From: Clostridium sp. chh4-2
GTDB lineage: Bacteria; Bacillota; Clostridia; Lachnospirales; Lachnospiraceae
DNA length: 64,000 nucleotides
Assembly: GCF_002899675.1 (NCBI RefSeq)
Contig: NZ_PKUU01000020.1
Location: forward strand, 1 to 64,000
Direction: 5' to 3'
Numbering within the stretch: position 1 is the stretch's first letter; the number at the start of each line of letters is the position of its first letter. This document shows, one piece after another, positions 27,704-35,713 of the stretch. The translations under genes were made by a program, and so were the position numbers. Under the pieces are notes generated by a model. The model saw only the letters and a list, made by a program, of their open reading frames with translations, was not told the origin of the DNA and ran no database searches.

Positions 27704-27841
27704 ATTTCACTCTCCTTTTTTAATAATAAGAAAGATGGTCAAATTGAGCAGTGACCATCCGTGTCTTTATAAAGATTTTATACAAAAAGTAAATAAATGT
27801 CAAATAAAATAAAATATTTATAAAATAATCTATAAAAAATA

Positions 27842-27870
27842 TTGCATACAAGCTATAAAATCTATATAAT
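27842..27870 (+). promoter_or_regulatory. sigma-A promoter of the DUF1177 operon
   Basis: TTGCAT (27842-27847), 17 bp, TATAAT (27865-27870) in an AT-rich divergent region, 55 bp before the ATG of the DUF1177 gene. Confidence 0.72.
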
Positions 27871-27925
27871 TTAAATAAAACCAATCAAAAACCAGAATAA
27901 TTCGATAGTAAATGGAGGTATTAGA

Positions 27926-28867
27926 ATGTTAATTAAACAAGTGATTGAAACCTTTGATGTGTTAGATAACAGTAATGTTACTGGGAAAGATGTGGAAAAT
28001 TATTTAAAGGGCATTAACCCGGATGCGAATATCGAAGTATATGAGCTGAAGGGGCCGAAAGGAAGCACTGATATGGTAAAAGTCCGTATTCCCGGACTGC
28101 ATGGCAAGGCATCCGGCGGCAGCGCGCCTACGATCGGAATATTGGGCCGTCTTGGCGGTATCGGAGCGCGTCCGGAGATGATCGGGTTTGTATCGGATGG
28201 AGACGGAGCGCTGGCGGCGATCAGTGTTGCTGCAAAACTGCTGGATATGCAGATGAAAGGCGACTATTTGGAAGGTGATGTATTTGTTTCAACCCAGATA
28301 TGTCCTCATGCGCCTACTGCACCTCATTTCCCGGTTCCGTTTATGGGATCTCCGGTTGAGATGTCACAGGTGAATAAAGAAGAGGTATCTCCTGAACTGG
28401 ATGCGATTCTTTCAGTGGATACAACAAAGGGCAACCGGGTGATCAATACAAGGGGATTCGCCATCTCTCCAACTGTAAAAGAAGGATACATACTGAAGAC
28501 TTCAGAGGATTTATTGGAGCAGATGCAGATTACTACAGGACGCCTTCCATATGTGTTCCCGCTGGCAACCCAGGATATCACGCCTTACGGCAATGATGTT
28601 CATCATTTGAACAGCATTCTTCAGCCGGCTACGGCGACCAATGCTCCGGTAGTGGGCGTGGCGCTGACGACGGAAGTTATGGTTCCGGGCTGTGCGACAG
28701 GAGCCAGTCATTTTGTGGACGTGGAAGAGGCATCCAGATTCATGCTTGAAGTCGCTAAATATTTTGGAAAGGGAACATTGAAATTCTACGATGAAGATGA
28801 ATATGCGCTGATTCAGAAGCTGTACGGATCTATGAACCATCTTCAGACGCTTGGTAAGAAGGATTGA
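27926..28867 (+). CDS. DUF1177 family protein
   Basis: A 313-residue protein of DUF1177. Family features: MLIKQVIETFDVLDNSNVTGKDV at the N-terminus, GRLGGIGARPEMIGFVSDGDGALAAIS, and STQICPHAPTAPHFPVPFMGSP, which offers conserved Cys, His and Asp. No membrane segment or signal peptide. GGAGGT precedes it. First of four co-directional genes (DUF1177, AroM, M29-like, racemase). The co-occurrence of DUF1177 with AroM and OPT genes suggests shared catabolism of an imported compound; the reaction is unknown. Confidence 0.87.
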   Translation: MLIKQVIETFDVLDNSNVTGKDVENYLKGINPDANIEVYELKGPKGSTDMVKVRIPGLHGKASGGSAPTIGILGRLGGIGARPEMIGFVSDGDGALAAISVAAKLLDMQMKGDYLEGDVFVSTQICPHAPTAPHFPVPFMGSPVEMSQVNKEEVSPELDAILSVDTTKGNRVINTRGFAISPTVKEGYILKTSEDLLEQMQITTGRLPYVFPLATQDITPYGNDVHHLNSILQPATATNAPVVGVALTTEVMVPGCATGASHFVDVEEASRFMLEVAKYFGKGTLKFYDEDEYALIQKLYGSMNHLQTLGKKD

Positions 28868-28885
28868 TAAAAGGAGGTACGGGTT

Positions 28886-29560
28886 ATGAAGATTGGTGCG
28901 GTAACCATAGGGCAGGCTCCGAGAGTTGACGTAACAGTGGATATCATGGATATCTTTAATGGTAAAATCGAATTGCTTCAGAGAGGCGGCCTGGATGGTC
29001 TGACGAAAGAGCAAATAGCGGAATTTAAGCCTGAAGAAGGGGATTATGTGCTGGTCTCCAGGCTGACAGACGGGACGTCCATGACATTTGCAGAACGGTA
29101 TATTCTGCCCAGACTTCAGGAATGTATCAATGAGCTGGAAGCGGAGGGAGTGCGGCTTATCATGTTTTTCTGCACCGGTGATTTTCCTGACAGCCTGACG
29201 GCAAACGTGCCTCTCGTCTATCCCTGCAATATTTTAAATAAGGTTGTTCCGCTTCTGACGAAGAAATCCAATATTGTGACCGTAACGCCGTCGCCCCTTC
29301 AGGTGGAGCAGTGTGAGAAAAAATGGTCGGAATATGTGGAAACTGTAAAAGCCATTCCGGCATCTCCGTATGGAAGCTGGGAGGATTTAAAACAGGCTGC
29401 TGAGACGATTAAGGGGATGGATGCAGACTTGGTGGTTCTGGACTGTATCGGATTTACCCAGGAGATGAAAAATATGTTTGCCAGGGAAACCGGAAAACTG
29501 GTGGTGCTTCCCAGAACTCTGCTGGCGAGAGTTATCTCAGAATTAACGGATGTGGAATAG
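28886..29560 (+). CDS. AroM family protein
   Basis: A 224-residue AroM protein. Diagnostic: KIGAVTIGQAPRVDVTVDI at the N-terminus and DYVLVSRLTDGTSMTFAERYILP. It shows a Asp/Glu-racemase-like layout with Cys in FFCTGDFP and in LVVLDCIGFTQEM, which suggests a two-cysteine racemase or related chemistry. Escherichia coli AroM is in the aromatic biosynthesis regulon but has no assigned reaction. AAGGAGGT precedes it; the next gene starts 7 bp after. Confidence 0.9.
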   Translation: MKIGAVTIGQAPRVDVTVDIMDIFNGKIELLQRGGLDGLTKEQIAEFKPEEGDYVLVSRLTDGTSMTFAERYILPRLQECINELEAEGVRLIMFFCTGDFPDSLTANVPLVYPCNILNKVVPLLTKKSNIVTVTPSPLQVEQCEKKWSEYVETVKAIPASPYGSWEDLKQAAETIKGMDADLVVLDCIGFTQEMKNMFARETGKLVVLPRTLLARVISELTDVE

Positions 29561-29567
29561 GAGCAGT

Positions 29568-30512
29568 ATGAGAAATTTAGTTGATATATCAAAGGGAATT
29601 TTAACCTCATGCCTGGACGCAAAGCCGGGCGAAGAGGTGTTTATTGTTACGGATGATACCCGCGTACCCATCGCCCAGGCGCTGTATGAAGGCGCTAAAG
29701 AACTGGGCTGTGAAGCCATGATGACAATTATGAAGGAGCGGGAGCTGAATGGAGAGGAGCCGCCGAAAGCCATTGCGGAAGCTATGAAAGCGGCTGATAT
29801 TGTGATCTGCCCGACGGCAAAGTCGCTGACCCATACCAATGCCAGAATCAATGCGGCTAAAGAGGGTACCAGAGTTGCCACCATGCCGGGAATTACAGAG
29901 GCCATGTTCGGCGCCGGCGCCATGACTGCCGATTATAATGAAGTGGAAAGACTGACAGCAAAAATTACGGATCTGCTGACCGAGTGCAGCACGGCCCGCA
30001 TTGAAAAAGACGGCTGTGTGCTTAACCTGAAATTGGAAGGGCGTAACGGCATTCCTAGCCCGGGAATCTACAGGAAACCGGGACAATGCGGTAATCTGCC
30101 TTCCGGAGAAGCATATATTGCACCTTTAGAAGACGGAGTGGACGGTGAAATGATCATTGACGGCTCCATGGTTGGAATCGGAAAGCTGGAATCCCCTCTT
30201 CATGTTGTGATTGAAAAGGGAAAACTGAAAAAAGTCAGCGGACAATACAGTGAAAAACTGGATATACTTCTGGCTAATGAAAGAAATGCTACAGTTGGTG
30301 AGCTGGGAATAGGAACCAATGAAGCAGCGGTTTTAAACGGAATTATCCTGGAAGATGAGAAGGTGTATGGAACCGTTCATATTGCATTTGGAACCAATAC
30401 GTCCTTTGGCGGAGTAAACAAAGCGGACTGCCATATGGATGGAATTATCCTGAATCCAACCTTGTATTTTGATGATAAACTGATTATTGATAAAGGTAAA
30501 TTTGTGGTTTAG
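29568..30512 (+). CDS. M29-like aminopeptidase
   Basis: A 314-residue protein related to thermophilic M29 metallo-aminopeptidases. The C-terminal half has the metal-site pattern: GELGIGTN, VYGTVHIAFGTN, and DCHMDGIILNPTLYFDDK, giving Glu, His and His-x-Asp. The N-terminal domain (CLDAKPGEEVFIVTDDTR) is also typical. The ATG at 29568 after TAGGAG is used. In this operon it may hydrolyse an imported peptide or amide. Confidence 0.82.
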   Translation: MRNLVDISKGILTSCLDAKPGEEVFIVTDDTRVPIAQALYEGAKELGCEAMMTIMKERELNGEEPPKAIAEAMKAADIVICPTAKSLTHTNARINAAKEGTRVATMPGITEAMFGAGAMTADYNEVERLTAKITDLLTECSTARIEKDGCVLNLKLEGRNGIPSPGIYRKPGQCGNLPSGEAYIAPLEDGVDGEMIIDGSMVGIGKLESPLHVVIEKGKLKKVSGQYSEKLDILLANERNATVGELGIGTNEAAVLNGIILEDEKVYGTVHIAFGTNTSFGGVNKADCHMDGIILNPTLYFDDKLIIDKGKFVV

Positions 30513-30544
30513 CTGTGAACGGCCAGCGGAAGGGAGAAGTTTCG

Positions 30545-31198
30545 ATGAAGGATAAATTCAGGGTTGGGGTTATCCGTGTATTAACATCGGATGACCAGGA
30601 TTTTGTGGATATGCACGGAAGAATTATTGAGGAGCATTTTCCGGGACTTGAATGCATCTCGAAATGTATTCCGGATCAGCCGGAGGGAATCCACAGTCAT
30701 GAACTGGAACGGATCGCGGTTCCGAAAATCGTGGAAACTGCCAAGTCATTTGAAGATGTGGACATGATTATTGTCAGCTGTGCGGATGATCCGGGCGTGG
30801 CGGAGATCAGGGAGGCGATTCCGGGAATTCCTGTTACCGGCGGCGGAGAGACAACGGCGGCTTTAGCCACCAAATATGGGCAGAAGATTGCGATTCTGGG
30901 AATCGTGGATTATGCGCCCAAGGCGTATCTCAGGATGATCCCGGATAAGCTGATCGCCGTGGTGAAACCGGATGGGGTTGACAGCACGCTGGATCTTATG
31001 ACGCCTGAGGGGCGGGCCAACTGTCTGAAAAAGGCCCGTGAATTAAAGGAAATGGGGGCGGAAGTGATAGCCCTCGGATGTACCGGTCTTACGACCATTG
31101 GAATTGCAAAGGAGATTGAGGATGAGGTTCATATACCGGTGATTGATCCGGTGTTGGCAGAAGGGGTTTTTGCTTATTTTGAGTCGGTACGAAAGTAG
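30545..31198 (+). CDS. aspartate/glutamate or hydantoin racemase family protein
   Basis: A 217-residue protein of the two-cysteine racemase superfamily. The catalytic pair is visible in VSCADDPG and LGCTGLT, and GGGETTAALATKYGQKIAILGI is the substrate-phosphate-free core. Members racemise Asp, Glu or 5-substituted hydantoins. The start at ATG 30545 has GGGAG upstream; an in-frame GTG at 30515 lies further back. Last gene of the DUF1177 operon. Together with DUF917, named after thiohydantoin, a hydantoin-type substrate is suggested but not shown. Confidence 0.85.
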   Translation: MKDKFRVGVIRVLTSDDQDFVDMHGRIIEEHFPGLECISKCIPDQPEGIHSHELERIAVPKIVETAKSFEDVDMIIVSCADDPGVAEIREAIPGIPVTGGGETTAALATKYGQKIAILGIVDYAPKAYLRMIPDKLIAVVKPDGVDSTLDLMTPEGRANCLKKARELKEMGAEVIALGCTGLTTIGIAKEIEDEVHIPVIDPVLAEGVFAYFESVRK

Positions 31199-31219
31199 AG
31201 GGATATAGGCAGATATGCA

Positions 31220-31260
31220 GAAAAACCGTCGGGCGGATTGAGCGCCGGACGGTTTTTCTT
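31220..31260 (+). terminator. terminator of the DUF1177-AroM operon
   Basis: Stem GAAAAACCGTC with GACGGTTTTTC, interrupted inner pairing GGGC/GCGCC, ending in a T-run. The A-tract on the left allows function on the minus strand too. Confidence 0.82.
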
Positions 31261-31342
31261 TATTTTTGTCCCTTTTATCAGTATAAAGAGGGAGCTGTCA
31301 GGCACGAGGTCTGGTTTGAAGATGTGAAAAGCCAAGAATATT

Positions 31343-32263
31343 TTAGTGAATTGCTTCGATTATTAATCTGCCGGATGAAATGCGAAGGTTTATTTTATGA
31401 GAAGAAGCTTCGTCGATCAGATCTGACGGACAATCAACATATTTTCTATCTCCTGTAAGACATACCTTATATCCTATTGGAATACGTATTTTGGAGTATT
31501 TGGAAGAAGACTGTATGTAACTTATGGATTCAAAGTTGTTTGGTCTTAACAGAAAACTGTTTGCAGTTGAAATATTAATATCAAAATGCTTTGCGGTAAT
31601 TCCAAATTCAAAATCTACACAAGAAGAAATATCAATGTTACAATTATACCCGGCAGATACTTGCCCTGACATTTTATTGGCGGAATCTATAATCATACGA
31701 ACGTTGTTCTCTGCTTCTACATTATTTATCTCAATTTTATTCGATGAATGAGATCGGATATAAAAGTCTCTTGTAATCTTTACTGATTCCAATTTTAGAG
31801 ATGAATTTGTTATAACATCGACATCTAAGTCTCCTACTTTGGAATCGGTTAACTGGCCTTCACCGTCTTGCTGCTCTATAGTAAGTCTTCCGTCTAAGTC
31901 TTTTTTACTATAATTATTGTTCTTGCTTTTTCCCATTTGTATTGATTCATTCGTAAGTCTGACTGACGCTCCTGAAAGTACATTGCGCACAAATGCGGCA
32001 TGCCCCCATTGGTTTTCAGAGTATTTTGCAATATCGAATAAAGAAAGTCTTTGTTCGCTTGGCAAATTCAGGTGTTTAACATATTTGAGAGTACCGTCTA
32101 TACACACACCTGTTGCAGCTAGGTAAAGAGCGACGGCTTCATCAATTGTGAATAGTTTCTGTCTGTCAAGTGTGGCAATAACGGGTTCATCTGTAGTGTG
32201 GATAGCAGCTAATGAAGATTTGACCTGTTCCGGTGTCATAGAAATTAATTTTTCTAACTCCAT
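31343..32263 (-). CDS. hypothetical protein, AT-rich orphan
   Basis: A 306-residue protein with no family I recognise. AGGAGGG precedes the ATG at 32263 and gives MELEKLISMTPEQVK; the frame reaches further upstream without a site. Residues 1 to about 120 look helical (TPEQVKSSLAAIHTTDEP, FTIDEAVALYLAATGVCIDG). Residues about 130-300 alternate short polar and hydrophobic strands rich in Ser, Asn, Lys and Ile, suggesting a beta-helix or beta-sandwich. No signal peptide or membrane segment. It is lower in GC than its neighbours and stands alone, which suggests recent acquisition. Confidence 0.7.
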   Translation of the reverse strand: MELEKLISMTPEQVKSSLAAIHTTDEPVIATLDRQKLFTIDEAVALYLAATGVCIDGTLKYVKHLNLPSEQRLSLFDIAKYSENQWGHAAFVRNVLSGASVRLTNESIQMGKSKNNNYSKKDLDGRLTIEQQDGEGQLTDSKVGDLDVDVITNSSLKLESVKITRDFYIRSHSSNKIEINNVEAENNVRMIIDSANKMSGQVSAGYNCNIDISSCVDFEFGITAKHFDINISTANSFLLRPNNFESISYIQSSSKYSKIRIPIGYKVCLTGDRKYVDCPSDLIDEASSHKINLRISSGRLIIEAIH

Positions 32264-32532
32264 AAGATTCCCTCCTAAAATTCTGTTTGCTATTTCCAAT
32301 AAGTTATGGTTTTATTATACTATAAAAGTTCAGTATTTACATATCAAGTTTTAAAATATTTATAAAATTTATTATAAATCTGTTATTTGTATATTGTAAT
32401 TTGCTTAAAAAGCTAATTATTACAAAAATAACTAATCTAAAAAAAGTGTGTGAAAGAAAGAGACAAGAAGAAACAGAATAAAATTTCTTGCAGGAAAAAT
32501 TGGCTTTTTAGAGTGTTTTGTAAGAAAAAAGG

Positions 32533-32567
32533 AAGAGTGAGGATGAAAGATCCCTGCTCTTTTTTTA
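32533..32567 (+). terminator. orphan plus-strand terminator
   Basis: A hairpin of about 10 bp with wobbles, GAGTGAGGAT with GATCCCTGCTC around a GAAA loop, then seven T. No plus-strand gene lies upstream within the gap from 32264. The rest of this 430-bp gap is very AT-rich upstream of the hairpin; downstream it holds the PHO-like repeat and promoter listed next. The hairpin may end a short untranslated RNA or be fortuitous. Confidence 0.5.
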
Positions 32568-32594
32568 TGTTCAGAATGCTTTTGTAAAATCCAT

Positions 32595-32611
32595 GTTAAA
32601 TGTAAGTTAAA
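32595..32611. promoter_or_regulatory. PHO-box-like direct repeat
   Basis: GTTAAA (32595-32600), 5 bp, GTTAAA (32606-32611); on the minus strand this reads TTAACT-TACAT-TTAACA, matching the Bacillus PhoP pattern of TTAACA repeats every 11 bp. It lies just upstream of the promoter of a phosphate transporter gene. Confidence 0.5.
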
Positions 32612-32626
32612 CCTCAGCCAAGCCTA

Positions 32627-32656
32627 TTGAGATTTCCCCTATTTTCTGTCTATAAT
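32627..32656 (+). promoter_or_regulatory. promoter of the Na/Pi cotransporter gene
   Basis: TTGAGA (32627-32632), 18 bp, TATAAT (32651-32656), 41 bp before the ATG. Confidence 0.75.
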
Positions 32657-32696
32657 TGTAAAGTCCGGTTAACAATTATAATAATGGAGGAATTTT

Positions 32697-34337
32697 ATGG
32701 GAGTGACACAGGTTATGAATTTATTTGGCGGGCTGGCTCTATTTTTATATGGAATGCAGATGATGAGCGGCGGCCTGGAGGCGGCGGCCGGAAACCGCAT
32801 GAAGCAGATTCTGGAGAAGCTGACAGCCAACCGGTTTTTAGGTGTGGCGGTGGGAGCGGGAATCACTGCGGTGATCCAGTCCTCTTCTGCAACAACAGTT
32901 ATGGTGGTGGGATTTGTTAACTCGGGAATGATGACGCTGCGCCAAGCGGTTTGGATCATCATGGGTGCAAATGTGGGTACTACCATTACAGGGCAGTTGA
33001 TTGCATTGGATGTGGGAGCAATCGCCCCTTTGCTGGCATTTTTCGGCGTTGCCATGATTGTATTTGTAAAGAAGCTCCATATCCAGCATTATGGACAGAT
33101 TGTTGCCGGTCTTGGTATCCTTTTTATCGGTATGGAGATGATGAGCGGTTCTATGGTTCCACTCAGGGAATCTCCGGCATTTGTAGAGTTAATGACTAAA
33201 TTTTCTAATCCTCTGCTTGGAATACTGGCAGGTGCGGTATTTACCGCGGTGATCCAGTCTTCTTCTGCGTCTGTTGGAATTTTACAGGCTCTGGCGGTGA
33301 GCGGGGTGATCGGGCTTCCAAACGCTGTTTATGTTTTGTTCGGACAGAATATCGGTACTTGTATTACTGCGGTTTTAGCATCCATAGGAACCAGCAGGAA
33401 TGCAAAAAGGGCGACGATCATCCATTTGATCTTCAATGTATTCGGAACCTTATTGTTTACTGCAATCTGTATGATGTTTCCGCTTGCTTTGGCGGTGGAG
33501 CATTTTACACCGGGAAACCCGGCGGCGCAGATTGCCAATATGCATACCCTGTTTAACCTGGTTACAACGGCCCTGCTTCTGCCATTTGGGACAAAACTGG
33601 CGGCCTTGGCGGAACGGATTCTTCCGGAACAGGAGGGAGAAATCTCAGAAGGATTTACTTTGGCTTATATGAAACCTGTGGATTATAACGGCGAACTTTC
33701 CATCGGCGCTTCAGCGATTGCTATTACCAGCATCCGCAATGAACTGGTGCGCATGGCGGATATGGCAAAAGAGAATGTGGATCTCAGTTACCGCGCTATT
33801 TTAGAGGAAAATCCGGGATATCTGGAGCAGATTGAGAAAAATGAAGATTATGTGGATTTCCTGAACCAGGAAATAGCAAAAGGAATCTCAAGGGTGATTG
33901 TAAATGAAGCAAATGATAAGGATTCTGAGTTAATCAGCGCGCTGTTTAAGGTTACCGGCAATATCGAACGGATTAGTGACCATGCAATGAATCTGGCCGG
34001 TTATGCAAAACTGCTGGACGAACTTCATATTACGCTTTCCGAAGAAGCCAGAAATGAAGTGAATCAGATGCATAAGACCAGCCTGACGGCCATGGACTGT
34101 ATGTCCTGCATTCAAAGTGAAACGGAATCTCTCTATCTGAAAATTGAGGAACTGGAACAGCAATTTGACGACATGACAGACTGTTTCCGCCAAAGGCAGA
34201 TTAAACGTCTGAAAAAGCAGAAATGCTCTGATGAAGCCTGCGTTATCTATTCGGAAATGCTGACGGATTTTGAGAGAATTGGAGATCATATCTTAAATAT
34301 TGGACAGGAGATGAGATCCTGTCCGTCCGGAGTTTAA
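32697..34337 (+). CDS. Na+/phosphate cotransporter with PhoU-like domain
   Basis: A 546-residue protein. Two inverted repeats each carry the QSSSA signature (VIQSSSATT near residue 61 and VIQSSSASV near 187), the substrate site of the NptA/SLC34-like family (PF02690). About eight membrane helices occupy residues 1-310. Residues about 340-540 are a cytoplasmic PhoU-like helical domain (NIERISDHAMNLAGYAK and FERIGDHILNIGQEM). It imports phosphate with sodium. TGGAGG precedes the ATG, and a PHO-box-like repeat is upstream, so phosphate-starvation control is likely. Confidence 0.93.
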   Translation: MGVTQVMNLFGGLALFLYGMQMMSGGLEAAAGNRMKQILEKLTANRFLGVAVGAGITAVIQSSSATTVMVVGFVNSGMMTLRQAVWIIMGANVGTTITGQLIALDVGAIAPLLAFFGVAMIVFVKKLHIQHYGQIVAGLGILFIGMEMMSGSMVPLRESPAFVELMTKFSNPLLGILAGAVFTAVIQSSSASVGILQALAVSGVIGLPNAVYVLFGQNIGTCITAVLASIGTSRNAKRATIIHLIFNVFGTLLFTAICMMFPLALAVEHFTPGNPAAQIANMHTLFNLVTTALLLPFGTKLAALAERILPEQEGEISEGFTLAYMKPVDYNGELSIGASAIAITSIRNELVRMADMAKENVDLSYRAILEENPGYLEQIEKNEDYVDFLNQEIAKGISRVIVNEANDKDSELISALFKVTGNIERISDHAMNLAGYAKLLDELHITLSEEARNEVNQMHKTSLTAMDCMSCIQSETESLYLKIEELEQQFDDMTDCFRQRQIKRLKKQKCSDEACVIYSEMLTDFERIGDHILNIGQEMRSCPSGV

Positions 34338-34348
34338 AGATACACATA

Positions 34349-34393
34349 AAAGAAGGAACCTGAGTGAGCGTCCGCTCTCCAGGTTCCTTCTTT
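34349..34393. terminator. bidirectional terminator
   Basis: A 14-bp stem, AAAGAAGGAACCTG (34349-34362) with its complement (34380-34393), with A-rich and T-rich flanks. It separates the convergent transporter and LacI genes. Confidence 0.9.
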
Positions 34394-34413
34394 GTGCATA
34401 TCTTTATAAAAAA

Positions 34414-35439
34414 TTATATATTCTCCCGTATCTTAATCGACGCCTCCGTATACTGAAGCGGGTCAGCCGGATAAACTCCGGTGGACAGATAGTCGAAAAG
34501 CAGCTTCACCGGGCGTGATCCCTGTTGAAACGGCTGCTGGCAGATGGTTGCGGAGATTACTCCGTCCCGAAGCATCTGTTTGGTAGTCTCTACAGCATCG
34601 AATGAGATAATTTTAAGTTTATGTTCTTTGTGATGGTCTAAAACTGCCCGGCATCCGCCGTATACTCCGGCAGCGGTAAAATACAGGGCGTTCATCTCCG
34701 GGTATTTGGCTAAGAGTTCTGAGGTGGCTTTATAGCTCTGAAATTCATCATCCTGGTTGGCTATGATCTCAAGGCTCTCCATCTTAGGGTATTGGGAATG
34801 GATGGTGTCTAAGAATCCGTTGATCCGCTCCGTATGGCATAAAACCAAAGGAGATCCCGTAATAATTCCAACTTTGGCCGTTCCATTCGTGATAAGTCCC
34901 ATAAGGCCGCCGGCTGTCCGGCCGCACTGATAATAGTTGCTGCCTACATATGCAATCCGTTTGGAATCGGAGATATCCGTATTGGTGGTGATGGTGGGAA
35001 TTCCCATATCATACAGTTCATTAATCTTACTGCTGATCTCAGGGGCGTTGTAAGGGGAGATAACAAGGCCGCGGATGCCCAGATCAATAAAATCATTGAT
35101 GGCGTCTAATTGTGCTTTTATATCAAATGAGGTGCGGTTGATTAAGATGGTACAGCCGTAGCCTTCCAGCTTTTCGCGCTGGTATTCCACCCCTTCCACC
35201 ACATCGTCAAAATATTTATTCCCGTTATTTTCACCGAAAAGAAGAACGCCAAGGGTAATCTTCTTTTTTTGGGCAGCTAAAGCGAGAGCTGCTTTATTGG
35301 GTTGATAATTCAGCGCATGAACGATTTCACGTATTCGCTTTTCTGTTTCAGGATTAACTGATCCGCGGTTGTTCAGGACACGGTCAACTGTGCCTCTTGA
35401 AACTCCTGCTAACGCCGCGATCTCTTTTAACGTTGTCAT
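34414..35439 (-). CDS. LacI family transcriptional regulator
   Basis: A 341-residue regulator. Residues 1-50 are the LacI HTH plus hinge (TLKEIAALAGVSRGTVDRVLNNRGSV ... NKAALAL); residues about 60-341 are a periplasmic-binding-protein fold like that of ribose-binding proteins (GIITGSPLVLCHTERINGFLD). The first recognition helix GVSRGTVDRVLN is of the RGTVDRV type often found in pentose regulators. It is divergent from xylulokinase, and a GTGCACGTGCAC palindrome lies at the opposing promoter. It probably represses the xyloside operon in the absence of a xylose-derived inducer. Confidence 0.9.
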   Translation of the reverse strand: MTTLKEIAALAGVSRGTVDRVLNNRGSVNPETEKRIREIVHALNYQPNKAALALAAQKKKITLGVLLFGENNGNKYFDDVVEGVEYQREKLEGYGCTILINRTSFDIKAQLDAINDFIDLGIRGLVISPYNAPEISSKINELYDMGIPTITTNTDISDSKRIAYVGSNYYQCGRTAGGLMGLITNGTAKVGIITGSPLVLCHTERINGFLDTIHSQYPKMESLEIIANQDDEFQSYKATSELLAKYPEMNALYFTAAGVYGGCRAVLDHHKEHKLKIISFDAVETTKQMLRDGVISATICQQPFQQGSRPVKLLFDYLSTGVYPADPLQYTEASIKIRENI

Positions 35440-35628
35440 AAAATAACCCCTTTAATTGAATGATTAACTGATCAAGATTAGAATAACATGTAATCTTTGT
35501 AGTGTCAAATTATCTTTTATGTGCTCGTGAATAATGTGTCAAAATCATGTAAAAAGGGCTGTGAAATGCAAAATACATCGAAAAATGATGTAAAAGTGTT
35601 TAAGAAAGAATTAAAAAAGAAAAAGTTA

Positions 35629-35657
35629 TTGACTAAATTTACCAAATGTGTTAATGT
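35629..35657 (+). promoter_or_regulatory. promoter of the xylulokinase operon
   Basis: TTGACT (35629-35634), 17 bp, TAATGT (35652-35657). Its downstream edge meets the palindrome at 35674. Confidence 0.6.
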
Positions 35658-35673
35658 GTGATTAGTTGATAAC

Positions 35674-35685
35674 GTGCACGTGCAC
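35674..35685. promoter_or_regulatory. LacI-type operator
   Basis: A perfect 12-bp palindrome GTGCACGTGCAC centred on CpG, the hallmark of LacI-family sites, about 17 bp after the -10 box of the xylulokinase promoter. The divergent LacI protein is the obvious ligand. Confidence 0.65.
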
Positions 35686-35713
35686 AATAGGGTGCATAAA
35701 AAGGGGGATAGAT

